DNA of 64,000 nucleotides from Microbacteriaceae bacterium (GTDB taxonomy: Bacteria > Actinomycetota > Actinomycetes > Actinomycetales > Microbacteriaceae), in NCBI GenBank assembly GCA_004297935.1, contig SCRE01000003.1:51880-115879 (forward strand). Direction: 5' to 3'. Shown one piece after another: positions 17,941 to 26,560 of the stretch. Under the pieces are notes generated by a model. That model was given only the letters and a program-made list of their open reading frames with translations, was not told where the DNA came from and did no database searches. A program made the position numbers and the translations under genes. Every line of letters starts with the position of its first letter. Within the stretch, counting starts at the first letter, position 1.

Positions 17941-17941
17941 A
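17879..17941 (+). CDS. Possible 20-codon repeat-derived mini-ORF
   Basis: A GTG at 17879 lies 8 bp after GAAGG and opens a 20-residue frame made of VQSNP/VQANP pentapeptides. Its TGA (17939-17941) overlaps the GTG start of the cytochrome gene (GTGA). The layout fits translational coupling, but the peptide may be an accident of the tandem repeat. Confidence 0.3.
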   Translation: MQSNPVQANPVQSNPVRTDP

Positions 17942-18864
17942 AGACCGACGTCCGCTCGCTCACGACGGCTCGGTGGTTCAGGCTGGTCTGGATCGTACCG
18001 GTCGCGCTGGTCGGGCTGCTGATCGTGGTGCTGGCCGCGAACTGGATTCGGGGCCTGCCGGCCGTGCAGTCCTTCATGCGCGAGTATCCCGGCAAGTCAG
18101 AACTGCCGGCTGGAGCACCGGTCGGGTTCCCGGTGTGGCTGGAGTGGCAGCACTACCTGAACGTCTTGCTTCTCGTCCTGATCGTTCGCGCGGGCTGGCA
18201 GGTGCGCAACACAGCACGGCCGAGCGCCCGTTGGACGCGGCGGAACGCCGGGCTGATCCGCACGAAGAATCCGCCGCGGACGATCAGTCTCGATCTGTGG
18301 TTCCACTTCGGCCTCGGTTGGCTGTGGGTGCTCAACGGCATCGTCTTCTACGTGCTGATCTTCACGACCGGTCAGTGGACGCGCATCGTTCCGGTGCACT
18401 GGGACGTGTTTCCGAATGCGATCTCCGTGGCGATCCAATACGCATCGTTGAACTGGCCGACCGAAACCGGGTGGGTCGACTACAACAGCCTGCAACTGCT
18501 CGCCTACTTCACCACCGTGTTCATCGCGGCTCCGCTTGCCATCGTCACCGGGCTGCGGATGTCCGGCGCCTGGCCGCGGAACGCGACGCGGCTGAACAAG
18601 ATCTATCCGATCACACTCGCGCGCGCGCTCCACTTTCCCGTGATGCTGTACTTCGTGCTCTTCATCGTCGTCCACGTCACGCTGGTGCTGACGACAGGGG
18701 CGCTGCGCAACCTGAACCACATGTACGGAGGCAGCGACGACGTGAACTGGGTCGGCTTCTGGATCTTCGCGGCATCGCTCGTCGTCGTGATCGCCGCGTG
18801 GGTGGCCGCACGACCCGTGTTCCTCCGCCCGGTCGCGGGCCTGACCGGAACGGTGTCGCGATGA
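17938..18864 (+). CDS. Membrane cytochrome b/b6-type protein
   Basis: A 308-residue integral membrane protein from GTG 17938. Hydrophobic segments occur near residues 16-38, 62-82, 120-145, 185-205, 225-250 and 265-285. Candidate heme ligands are the histidines in WQHYLNVLL, WFHFGLGW, ALHFPVML and VVHVTLVL, the pattern of diheme b-type cytochromes that anchor dehydrogenases to the quinone pool. Placed after etfBA and before an acyl-CoA dehydrogenase, it could be the membrane acceptor for ETF electrons; that role is inference, as the known ETF quinone oxidoreductases are different proteins. The gene ends in ATGA overlap with a mini-ORF. Confidence 0.82.
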   Translation: MKTDVRSLTTARWFRLVWIVPVALVGLLIVVLAANWIRGLPAVQSFMREYPGKSELPAGAPVGFPVWLEWQHYLNVLLLVLIVRAGWQVRNTARPSARWTRRNAGLIRTKNPPRTISLDLWFHFGLGWLWVLNGIVFYVLIFTTGQWTRIVPVHWDVFPNAISVAIQYASLNWPTETGWVDYNSLQLLAYFTTVFIAAPLAIVTGLRMSGAWPRNATRLNKIYPITLARALHFPVMLYFVLFIVVHVTLVLTTGALRNLNHMYGGSDDVNWVGFWIFAASLVVVIAAWVAARPVFLRPVAGLTGTVSR

Positions 18865-18941
18865 AAATCTTGCTGATGGCAGTTCCGCAACACAACTCTT
18901 CAACACAGCCTCAATACCCAGCCGCCCGAAGGGAACAGTGA
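18861..18941 (+). CDS. Possible 26-codon mini-ORF bridging cytochrome and dehydrogenase genes
   Basis: ATG 18861 overlaps the cytochrome stop (ATGA) and the frame ends in TGA 18939-18941, which overlaps the GTG 18938 start of the next gene (GTGA). Both ends are therefore arranged for translational coupling. The peptide begins MKILLMAVPQHNSST and resembles nothing known. Confidence 0.35.
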   Translation: MKILLMAVPQHNSSTQPQYPAARREQ

Positions 18942-20743
18942 CGATCATGAGTGAATACAGACCTCCTCTCGCCGACATCTCATTCATCCTCGAACATGTC
19001 GTGGGCTATCCGGCGATCGCCGAACTTCCGGGCTTCGAGCACGCCGACCTGGAGACCGTCATCGAACTGCTCGAGCAGGCCGGCGCGTTCATGACCGAGG
19101 TGGTGGCTCCGACCAACCGGACCGGCGATGTACAGGGGGCCGTGCGCCAGCCAGACGGCTCCGTCGTGACGCCGGACGGGTTCAAAGAGGCGTACCGCCA
19201 ATACGTCGAGGCGGGCTGGGGTTCCGTTCCGTTGCCCGAGGAGTTCGGCGGCGGCGGATTCCCGCGCACCGTCGGACTGCTCCTCCAGGAGATGATGACC
19301 TCCGCGAACATGGCATTCGCGCTGTGCCCATTGCTGACGCAAGGGGCGATCGAGGCGTTGCTGAACTATGGCGACGAAGACCAGAAGCAGCGCTACCTGC
19401 CCAAGATGGTGACCGGCGAGTGGTCGGCCACGATGAACCTCACAGAGCCGCAGGCCGGCTCGGACGTCGGCGCGCTGACCACGCGCGCCGTGCGCCGTGA
19501 CGACGGAACATACGGCATCACCGGCCAGAAGATCTTCATCACGTTCGGCAACCACGACCTGGCGGAGCAGATCGTGCACCTCGTCCTGGCTCGCACTCCG
19601 GATGCCCCGGCCGGAACTCAGGGCATCTCCTGCTTCATCGTGCCCAAATTCCTGGTGAATGACGACGGTTCGCTCGGTGCGAGCAACGGTGTGAGCACCC
19701 TGTCGATCGAACACAAGCTCGGCATCCATGGCTCGCCGACGTGTGTGCAGTCCTACGAGAATTCCACCGGGTACCTGATCGGTGGGGAGAACCTCGGCAT
19801 GCGCATCATGTTCATCATGATGAACAGCGCGCGGCTGTCAGTGGGCATGCAGGGTCTCGCCGTCGGCGAGCGCGCATACCAGCAGTCGCTCGAATACGCG
19901 CAAGAGCGCAGGCAAGGTCGCGCTGTCGGTGCAACCGAGCCGGATTCCGCGATCATCGACTTCCCGGACGTGCGTCGCATGCTGATGACGCAGAAGGCAT
20001 ACTTGGCCGCGCTGCGACGTCTGATGTTGCTGAATGCTGTGTATGTCGACCACAGCACTCACGACCCGGAGCCTTCCTCTCGGGCACGCGCGAGCGAGAT
20101 CGTCGGGCTGTTGACCCCGATCTGCAAGGGATTCGGCACGGATCTCGGCAACGAGCTCACCTCCCTGGCGCTGCAGATCCACGGCGGCATGGGGTTCATC
20201 GAAGAGACCGGCGCGGCACAGCACTATCGCGACGTGAGGATCGCCGCGATCTATGAGGGGACCAACGGCATCCAGGCGGCTGACCTCGTCGGCCGCAAGC
20301 TCGGTGTGCGCGACGGCGCCTCTGTGCTGGAGTTCATCGCCGCGATGCGTGAGATCGATGCTGAACTGGCTGGAGCCGGGGGAGAATTCAGATCCATCCG
20401 TGCGGAACTGAACCAACAGCTCGACGCGTTGCAGACGGCGACGACCTGGATGCTGAAGACCGGGCCGACGGACTCGAACGCGGTTCTCTCCGGATCGAGT
20501 CCGTACCTGCGGATGTGGGGGCTGGTCGTCTGCGGCTGGCTGATGGCGCGGTCCGCGCTGGCGGCCGCGAGTATCGACGATGCCGAGGTCGCGGAAACGC
20601 AGCTGGTGCTCGCGCGCTTCTATGCGGAGCAACTGCTGCCGCAGTGTGCTGGGCTGTTGCCGGCTGTCACGGCAGGTTCCCGTGACCTTTTTGCACTGGA
20701 TGCGGACGAACTGGCAAGTGTGGCACGTCGGCGGGTCGGCTAG
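18938..20743 (+). CDS. Acyl-CoA dehydrogenase, long type with C-terminal extension
   Basis: A 601-residue enzyme from GTG 18938, 4 bp after GAAGGG; ATG 18947 is an alternative. It has MNLTEPQAGSDVG, an extended region with KIFITFGNHDLAEQIVHLVLART, then MNSARLSVGMQGL, ALQIHGGMGFIEETGAAQHYRD and IYEGTNGIQAADLVGRKL. The catalytic Glu is in YEGTNG. The last 130 residues are the extra helical domain found in the DmdC/AidB-like long acyl-CoA dehydrogenases. It should feed ETF encoded upstream. The substrate may be branched, aromatic or thioether acyl-CoA; the sequence does not decide. Confidence 0.92.
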   Translation: MTIMSEYRPPLADISFILEHVVGYPAIAELPGFEHADLETVIELLEQAGAFMTEVVAPTNRTGDVQGAVRQPDGSVVTPDGFKEAYRQYVEAGWGSVPLPEEFGGGGFPRTVGLLLQEMMTSANMAFALCPLLTQGAIEALLNYGDEDQKQRYLPKMVTGEWSATMNLTEPQAGSDVGALTTRAVRRDDGTYGITGQKIFITFGNHDLAEQIVHLVLARTPDAPAGTQGISCFIVPKFLVNDDGSLGASNGVSTLSIEHKLGIHGSPTCVQSYENSTGYLIGGENLGMRIMFIMMNSARLSVGMQGLAVGERAYQQSLEYAQERRQGRAVGATEPDSAIIDFPDVRRMLMTQKAYLAALRRLMLLNAVYVDHSTHDPEPSSRARASEIVGLLTPICKGFGTDLGNELTSLALQIHGGMGFIEETGAAQHYRDVRIAAIYEGTNGIQAADLVGRKLGVRDGASVLEFIAAMREIDAELAGAGGEFRSIRAELNQQLDALQTATTWMLKTGPTDSNAVLSGSSPYLRMWGLVVCGWLMARSALAAASIDDAEVAETQLVLARFYAEQLLPQCAGLLPAVTAGSRDLFALDADELASVARRRVG

Positions 20744-20981
20744 CGATCTGCCGAACGATCCCGCGCACCGCCGCAACACGCGGATGCGACCGTGGCAGCG
20801 GTCGGTGGATGATGCGGCCACCGTGGAGTGCGCCGTGCACGATCGTCGCACGGTGCGCAGCTCATCCAGACACGCGGAGGATCGCATCGTCGTGCTCATC
20901 GGCGTCGAACTGTTCGGTCGCACGGTTGCCGCCGAGACGACGCTGAGGGAAGGAAGACCTGCACCTGCGTAGGCTGAAGCC
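20744..20981. other. Gap of 238 bp, no gene seen
   Basis: No frame here has a ribosome site and a recognisable motif. It probably carries the promoter of the CoA pyrophosphatase-type Nudix gene. Confidence 0.5.
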
Positions 20982-21680
20982 ATGCCCGCTGTGCTTGCCG
21001 ACGCCCGCGCCGAACTGGTCGCTCTCTGCGCGCGCGGCCTCGACTGGCAGGTCGGCGCATCGCGGCTGATGCTGCGGCCGGCCGATGCACGCCGCGCCGC
21101 CGTGCTCGTGCTCTTCGGGCGCCTCGACACTGTGCCGGCCGCAGTGCCGGCCGGGGCACCGGCATCCGCAGCCGCACCGGTCGCACGCGACCTCGACGTG
21201 CTCCTGCTGCGCCGCTCGGACACGCTCGACACCCACCCGGGGCAGATCGCGTTCCCCGGCGGTCGATTGGAGGCATCCGATGTGGACGTCACGGCTGCGG
21301 CACTGCGCGAAGCCGTCGAGGAGACCGGGCTGGATCCGGCCGGCCTGGAACCACTCGGCACCCTGCCCGAGTTGCCTGTGCCGGTGAGCAATCACGTTGT
21401 GACGCCCGTTGCAGCGTGGTGGACGCATCCGTCAGCCGTGGCCGTCGTCGACCGCCATGAGACGGTGGACGTCTTCCGGATGCCCGTGGCCGACCTGCTC
21501 GACCCTGCGCATCGGGTGACCACACAGCATACATACGGCTCTCGCGTGTTCAGCGCGCCCGCCTTCGCCGTGAGCGGTCGACTGGTCTGGGGCTTCACCG
21601 CGATCGTGCTCTCGCGGATGTTCGACGAACTTGGCTGGGCCGTGCCGTGGGATCGAAGCCGGACGGTGCAACCATACTGA
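20982..21680 (+). CDS. Nudix hydrolase, CoA pyrophosphatase type
   Basis: A 232-residue protein from ATG 20982. The LLLRRSD and HPGQIAFPGGR strings (residues about 67-95) followed by an extended Nudix box, ALREAVEETGL, match the NUDT7/YeaB family, which hydrolyses CoA or acyl-CoA to 3',5'-ADP and acyl phosphopantetheine. The later NHVVTPVAAWW and YGSRVFSAPAFAV segments are also family-like. It lies after an acyl-CoA dehydrogenase operon, which fits a role in CoA turnover. The stop is 20 bp before the next gene. Confidence 0.87.
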   Translation: MPAVLADARAELVALCARGLDWQVGASRLMLRPADARRAAVLVLFGRLDTVPAAVPAGAPASAAAPVARDLDVLLLRRSDTLDTHPGQIAFPGGRLEASDVDVTAAALREAVEETGLDPAGLEPLGTLPELPVPVSNHVVTPVAAWWTHPSAVAVVDRHETVDVFRMPVADLLDPAHRVTTQHTYGSRVFSAPAFAVSGRLVWGFTAIVLSRMFDELGWAVPWDRSRTVQPY

Positions 21681-21700
21681 CCCGGTGGCATGATGGGCGC

Positions 21701-22291
21701 ATGGCGCCAGAACTCCACCTCACCGGTGACGCAGCAGCAGATGCGTTGCTCTCCTCCGATCCGCTCGCCCTCGTGATCGGAATGCTGCTGGACCAGCAGG
21801 TTCCGATGGAGACCGCGTTCGCCGGGCCGGCCAAGATCGCCGCGCGGATGGGCGACGCGGGTTCGATCGATGCGGCCGCCATCGCATCCTCCGATCCGGA
21901 GGCGTTCGTGCAACTGTTCCGCGCGACGCCGGCGGTGCACCGTTTTCCGGGGTCGATGGCCGCTCGCGTGCAGACGCTGTGCCGAGCCATCGTCGACGAT
22001 TGGGGCGGTGATGCGGCCGCGATCTGGTCGTCGGGCAACCCGACCGGCGCAGAAGTGCTCGCCCGGCTGAAGAAGCTACCCGGGTTCGGCGACCAGAAAG
22101 CGAAGATCTTCCTCGCGCTGCTCGGCAAGCAGTACGGGCTGGATGCGCCGGGCTGGCGCGAAGCATCCGCACCGCTTGGCGAGCCGGGCACGCTCCACTC
22201 GGTCGCCGACATCGTGGATGCGGACTCGCTCGCTCGCGTGCGCGAGTCGAAGAAGGCGCACAGGGCAGCGATGAAGGCCGCGCGCGGTTGA
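21701..22291 (+). CDS. HhH-GPD-type DNA base-excision repair protein
   Basis: A 196-residue protein from ATG 21701 (MAPELHLTGD), the start preferred by homology of its first strand. It contains the helix-hairpin-helix region ARLKKLPGFGDQKAKIFLALLGK (about 120-142) and an N-terminal LLDQQVPMETAF helix, both typical of a small actinobacterial family related to endonuclease III and AlkA. No four-cysteine iron-sulphur loop is present. It is a probable DNA glycosylase; lesion specificity is unknown. Confidence 0.82.
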   Translation: MAPELHLTGDAAADALLSSDPLALVIGMLLDQQVPMETAFAGPAKIAARMGDAGSIDAAAIASSDPEAFVQLFRATPAVHRFPGSMAARVQTLCRAIVDDWGGDAAAIWSSGNPTGAEVLARLKKLPGFGDQKAKIFLALLGKQYGLDAPGWREASAPLGEPGTLHSVADIVDADSLARVRESKKAHRAAMKAARG

Positions 22292-22341
22292 GCGGTGCCT
22301 CGGTAGCCTGTTTCGCGCGTACGGGCGGCTGACGTGGGCGT

Positions 22342-23067
22342 TCAGTACCCGCTCGGCCAGTTGAACGCCGCGGGCGCCACTGCGGTCGTGCCGGTCGGCG
22401 TGACGACGATATCAATGTCTTCGTGCTCAGCCAGCGTGATCGCCGCCGGGTCGCCGGAAGTCTTCTTGCCATTCACGAAGACCGCGACGGTTTGGCCGTC
22501 ACCGCCGCCGAGTGAGCCGATGTGGGTGGCGTCGAGGGCGACATCCCATTCGGTGAAGACCTCGCCCAGCGTGAAAGTCGACTTCACCGGAGACTCGATG
22601 TGGATGATGCCGCTCGTGTCGTGCGTGTGCAGCGGCGAGATCGTCTGGGCCGCTTCATCGATGCCGAGCAATGCGGGCACCTGCACTGCCTTTCCGTCGA
22701 CGGTCACGCTCAGATGCGAGTGGATGTGCTGGGCAGTGCCCTCCGAGGTGAGCATCCCGAGCCCGGCGGCTTTGACACGCGCCGTCGGGTCCGCCGGAGC
22801 AGCCCAAGGCGGTGCCGTGCTTGCCCCGATGGCGACCGCGGCTGGAGTCGCTGGGATGGCGGTCGAGGTGGCAGCACTCGCACTCGATCCCGGCCTTGCG
22901 TTGAGAACGAGTGTGACCGTGATCACGGCAAGGATGGCAGCGATGACCGCCCCGGAGATCGACCAGGTCAGGATACGCCGGCGTCGTTCCCGGGCGCGTT
23001 GCGCGCGCAGCATTTCTGCAGCTTTACGCTGAAGCTCCCGGGAACGGGAACGAGAACCTGACGGCAT
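22342..23067 (-). CDS. Membrane-anchored protein with histidine motif, unknown function
   Basis: A 241-residue protein: an Arg/Lys-rich cytoplasmic N-terminus (residues 1-31), one membrane helix (about 32-55), an Ala/Pro/Thr linker, then an extracytoplasmic domain. That domain has QHIHSHLSVTVDGK, ALLGID, ISPLHTHDTSGIIHIES and a C-terminal region with AVFVNGKKTSGDP and AEHEDIDIVV. The spaced histidines could bind copper or another metal. Homologous domains are common in actinobacteria but without a proven role. It is convergent with the HhH gene, 50 bp apart. Confidence 0.75.
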   Translation of the reverse strand: MPSGSRSRSRELQRKAAEMLRAQRARERRRRILTWSISGAVIAAILAVITVTLVLNARPGSSASAATSTAIPATPAAVAIGASTAPPWAAPADPTARVKAAGLGMLTSEGTAQHIHSHLSVTVDGKAVQVPALLGIDEAAQTISPLHTHDTSGIIHIESPVKSTFTLGEVFTEWDVALDATHIGSLGGGDGQTVAVFVNGKKTSGDPAAITLAEHEDIDIVVTPTGTTAVAPAAFNWPSGY

Positions 23068-23176
23068 ACCGGACGACCTTCACTGTGCGGGCTTTCCATT
23101 CTGCGGTAGGCCGCCATGGATTTGCTGAATGCCGGCGGCGCTCAGCGAATGCCGCCAAAGGGCTATCGTCGAAGGT

Positions 23177-23524
23177 ATGGATCTAGAACCGGGCGACACT
23201 CGCACCACACTTCCCCTCCTATCCGCCACAGACGCGGTCTCCGCACTGGCGGCCGCACACGCAGACGGCACAGCCTGCACCTGTGGCGAAGAGAACGAGA
23301 AACATGTTGTGCTGGACGGCCGATTGATCCCGCACGCCATTCGGCATGCGACCATCTTCGGCGCACTCGACTCGCTCGAGGCCGGCGCAACACTGACGCT
23401 GATCGTCGACCACCGCCCGATGCCGCTGCTTGCGCAACTCGAGGCGCGCAGCCCCGGTGCGTTCTCCACCGAGTTCATCCTCGAGGAACCGCGGGAAGTG
23501 GCGGTGCGCTTCACTCGGCTGTGA
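23177..23524 (+). CDS. DUF2249 family protein
   Basis: A 115-residue protein from ATG 23177 behind GAAGG. A short N-terminal region is followed by the DUF2249 core: LDGRLIPHAIRHATIFGALDSL, TLIVDHRPMPLLAQLE, and PGAFSTEFILEEPREVAVRFTR. The fold resembles TusA-like sulfur-relay proteins and is often found in nitrite or hemerythrin contexts. A CTCG pair (TACTCGEEN) may be a redox or metal site. Its TGA stop lies in the first unit of a 14-bp tandem repeat. Confidence 0.85.
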   Translation: MDLEPGDTRTTLPLLSATDAVSALAAAHADGTACTCGEENEKHVVLDGRLIPHAIRHATIFGALDSLEAGATLTLIVDHRPMPLLAQLEARSPGAFSTEFILEEPREVAVRFTRL

Positions 23525-23575
23525 TCTGCTGGCTGTGATCTGCTGGCGGTGATCTGGGGGCGGAGATCTGCGGGC
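23520..23575. repeat. 14-bp tandem repeat, four copies, starting on a stop codon
   Basis: Units of TGTGATCTGCTGGC occur at 23520-23533 and 23534-23547, then two diverged copies to 23575. The first unit contains the stop codon of the DUF2249 gene. Confidence 0.9.
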
Positions 23576-23741
23576 GGTGATGCGTCGTCCCATACCGGGC
23601 GTCGCTATTCTCCGCCGTTTCGCATCGAGCGACAAGGCGACTTGACCTGCACAGGAACGAGTTTGGCAACTTGTCCACAATTTGGCCTCTGACCGGCGTT
23701 TACGGGGTCGGAACGTCAGTGGGTCCTGGTTGAGTGAAGCC

Positions 23742-25232
23742 ATGAGCAGCACCGCAGCGGTTTCCGATCCGACCGGCACCCGAACCGGTGCCCTCGGCGG
23801 TGTGACGGCTGGCGTTCCAGTCGTCGCAGATGCTGCCGCGCGCGCGATCGTGGAGGATGTCCGTCGCGCGCTCTCCCGGCTGGCAGAGGTCGATCCGACC
23901 GTGTTGAGTGCGGACGGCCTGCTACGATTCACGGCCGACATGGAGTCCCTCACCCGGGTGGTCGACAACACGCACATCGCGCTGGCTGCCGAGATCACTG
24001 AACGCTCGCCCCGAACCGCCGGCTTCGACGGGCTGGCAGCCCGGCACGGATGTGCCACCGGGGCGCAACTGATCGAGCGGGTCACCGGCGTCTCTTCCCG
24101 CACGGCCCGGCAACGCGTGCGGGTGGCCGCCCGGACGGCACAGCGCACCTCGGATACGGGGTTGCCGTTGCCGGCGCTGTTCCCGGCCACCCAGCGCGCC
24201 CTGGCCGGCGGGGTGATCGGTATCGATGCGGCCGATGCGATCACCGCAATGCTGGGCACACTGCCGCACACGATCCCCGTCGAGGCGGTGGATTGGGCAG
24301 AGACCACCCTGGTGAACAATGCGATCGGCTCCGACGAGGCACCACCCGTCTGCGCGGATCTGATCCGCGGCCAGGCGGTGACGTTCCGAGACCGGTTGGA
24401 TGCCGATGGAATCGAACCGCGTGATGATCGGATGGTCGCCAAACGCGGCATTCGGTTCTTCCGCGAGGCTGATGGGATGTTGGGCATCTCGGGCCATCTG
24501 CCGCCGGCGCAGGAGGCGATCATCGTCCCCGTCTTCGATGCGTTCCTCTCTCCGCGCACCGCACCCGCATTCCTGGCCGCAGAAGAAGACACCGCACACG
24601 ACACGCACGACGGTGACGCACACGACGGCGATGCACACGACGGCGCCGAACATGGCGTGATGCGGGACCCGCGCACGCCTGAGCAGCAGCGGGCGGACAT
24701 CCTCACCGCCCTGTGCGAAGGCGCTGCCAGAACCGGGCAGACGCCGCAACTGCACGGCGCCGCCCCCACTGTTCTGGCGATCGTGCAGCACAGCGACCTG
24801 GACACCGGCACCGGGTCCGGTGTCGCGGCCGGCACAGACCAGCCGTTGCCGATCTCGACGATCGGGCAGATCGCGTGCGACGGCGGCAGCCAACAGGTGA
24901 CACTCGACAGCGACGGACGCGTGATCGAACTGTTCTCGAAAGCACGCTTCTTCACCCCATCGCAACGCAAGGCGATGATCGCGCGCGACGGCCCCACCTG
25001 CGTCAAACCGGGGTGCACCATCCCCGCCTACTGGGCTGAAGCGCATCACATCATCCCGGACAGCGAGGGCGGCCCCACCGAGGTAGGCAACGGATGCCTG
25101 CTCTGCTGGTTCGATCATCGCCTGGTCGAACGTGGCGAATTCACCATCAAAATGGTGGGCGGCAAACCCGTCTTCAGTCCGCCCGGCTGGTACACCAAAC
25201 GCGAATACCTCAAACCGCACGGCCACGCATGA
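23742..25232 (+). CDS. DUF222/HNH endonuclease-type protein
   Basis: A 496-residue protein from ATG 23742. Residues about 25-330 are DUF222 (ADGLLRFTADMESL, TGVSSRTARQRVRVAART, ALAGGVIGIDAADAI). Near the C-terminus lies the HNH nuclease motif: CVKPGC, AEAHHI, DSEGGPTEVGNGCLLCWFDHRLVE. These multi-copy actinobacterial genes are of unknown function; nicking activity is assumed from the HNH core. Residues about 286-303 hold an in-frame repeat of HDGDA pentapeptides (15-bp units), a low-complexity insert between DUF222 and the rest. Confidence 0.9.
   Translation: MSSTAAVSDPTGTRTGALGGVTAGVPVVADAAARAIVEDVRRALSRLAEVDPTVLSADGLLRFTADMESLTRVVDNTHIALAAEITERSPRTAGFDGLAARHGCATGAQLIERVTGVSSRTARQRVRVAARTAQRTSDTGLPLPALFPATQRALAGGVIGIDAADAITAMLGTLPHTIPVEAVDWAETTLVNNAIGSDEAPPVCADLIRGQAVTFRDRLDADGIEPRDDRMVAKRGIRFFREADGMLGISGHLPPAQEAIIVPVFDAFLSPRTAPAFLAAEEDTAHDTHDGDAHDGDAHDGAEHGVMRDPRTPEQQRADILTALCEGAARTGQTPQLHGAAPTVLAIVQHSDLDTGTGSGVAAGTDQPLPISTIGQIACDGGSQQVTLDSDGRVIELFSKARFFTPSQRKAMIARDGPTCVKPGCTIPAYWAEAHHIIPDSEGGPTEVGNGCLLCWFDHRLVERGEFTIKMVGGKPVFSPPGWYTKREYLKPHGHA
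24606..24650. repeat. In-frame 15-bp tandem repeat in the HNH gene
   Basis: Three copies of CACGACGGYGAYGCA encode HDGDA-type pentapeptides. Confidence 0.85.
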
Positions 25233-25299
25233 CGGATGGCGCAGACGGGGCCAGGCCGGCGTCCATCCGACGGCCACTCAGAACGACGATGTCACCACC

Positions 25300-25333
25300 G
25301 TGACGATGCCGACACCGTGACGATGCCGACACC
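25300..25333. repeat. 17-bp tandem repeat, two copies
   Basis: GTGACGATGCCGACACC occurs twice with no gap, 67 bp after the HNH gene. Confidence 0.9.
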
Positions 25334-25399
25334 GAGGCCTGCGACCCGCTCGTCGTAACAATTCAGGAGCATCCCGGACGATTCTGTAAGGATCAAAGC

Positions 25400-26407
25400 A
25401 TGATTTCACGCCTCCCTGTCCTCGACCTGTCCCGGCTTGACGCTGGCCGCGCGGAAGCCGACGCCTTCCGCGCGGAGCTTCGCCAGGTGACCCATGACGT
25501 CGGCTTCTTCTATCTCGTCGGGCACGGAGTGGAACAGGCACTCATTGACGAACTGCTCCGCGTCGCACGCCGCTTCTTCGAACTGCCCACAGAGCAGAAG
25601 CTCGCCATCGAGAATGTGAAGAGCCCGCAGTTCCGGGGGTACACCAGAATCGGCGGAGAGCTCACGCACGGTGACGTCGACTGGCGCGAGCAGATCGACA
25701 TCGGCGTTGAACGCGCCGCGATCGAACGTGCGCCCGGCCTTCCCGACTACTGGCGGCTCGAAGGCCCCAACCTGTGGCCCGAAGCACTACCAGAACTGCA
25801 GGAGGTCGCCTCCCGCTGGAACGCAGAGCTCAACGCAGTTGCGCTCCGTCTCCTGCGCGCGTGGGCGGTCGCGCTCGGCTCACCCGAGGACATCTTCGAC
25901 GCCGCTTTCGCGGAGCGTCCGTTCTCGCTGATCAAGATCGTGCGATATCCGGGGGAGTCCGACCCGACACCGAAACAGGGCGTCGGCGAGCATCGCGATG
26001 GCGGAGTTCTCACACTCCTCCTCGTCGAACCGGGCAAAGGCGGACTGCAGGTCGAGCACGAAGGCGAGTGGATCGATGCGCCTTCCGTGCCGGGCTCGTT
26101 CGTCGTCAACGTCGGCGAGATGCTCGAACTCGCCACGGGCGGCTACCTCAAGGCGACACTGCACCGTGTCGAGTCCCCACTGGTCGGCACGGACCGCATC
26201 TCCATCCCATTCTTCTTCAACCCGGCCCTCGACACCCGGATGCCGCTACTCACTTTGAGCCCGGAACTCGCGGCCGAGGCGCGCGGCCTGTCCGTCGACC
26301 CGACGAACAGCCCCATCCTCGAAACCTACGGCGACAACGCCTTGCGTTACCGACTGCGGGCGCACCCTAACGTCGCTGCGATCCACCACGCGGACCTGCT
26401 CGGCTAG
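25400..26407 (+). CDS. 2-oxoglutarate/Fe(II) oxygenase, isopenicillin N synthase-like
   Basis: A 335-residue protein with both halves of the family: an N-terminal DIOX domain (LRQVTHDVGFFYLVGHGV, RFFELPTEQKLAIE) and a C-terminal jelly roll. The iron ligands are His198 and Asp200 (GEHRDGG) and His255 (ATLHRV); Arg266 and Ser268 (DRISIPFFFNP) fit the co-substrate site. It uses O2, probably with 2-oxoglutarate, to hydroxylate or oxidise a small molecule. No beta-lactam genes are near, so it is unlikely to be isopenicillin N synthase itself. Ribosome site AAGGA lies 7-12 bp before the ATG. Confidence 0.9.
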   Translation: MISRLPVLDLSRLDAGRAEADAFRAELRQVTHDVGFFYLVGHGVEQALIDELLRVARRFFELPTEQKLAIENVKSPQFRGYTRIGGELTHGDVDWREQIDIGVERAAIERAPGLPDYWRLEGPNLWPEALPELQEVASRWNAELNAVALRLLRAWAVALGSPEDIFDAAFAERPFSLIKIVRYPGESDPTPKQGVGEHRDGGVLTLLLVEPGKGGLQVEHEGEWIDAPSVPGSFVVNVGEMLELATGGYLKATLHRVESPLVGTDRISIPFFFNPALDTRMPLLTLSPELAAEARGLSVDPTNSPILETYGDNALRYRLRAHPNVAAIHHADLLG

Positions 26408-26560
26408 GTCGCGCCACCGCGCGTACCCCTGGGCGCCACCTGCTCCGAGCACGTCGCCCTGTGATGCGAGATACGACACGTTCGCGAGTGCGTTGCGCCT
26501 CCCGTGCGGTCGGGCGCGAGCGCGGCTGGAACACGTCGGTCAGCCGGGCGGCTGTCTCGG

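Noticed and set aside
19838..21391. 517-codon minus-strand frame
   Set aside because: It crosses the end of the acyl-CoA dehydrogenase and the Nudix gene; both of those have strong motifs.
23219..25021. 600-codon minus-strand frame
   Set aside because: It is the reverse of the HNH gene and contains only compositional repeats.
25400..26407. Isopenicillin N synthase as a beta-lactam gene
   Set aside because: The fold fits, but no ACV synthetase or other beta-lactam gene lies nearby, so only the enzyme superfamily is claimed.
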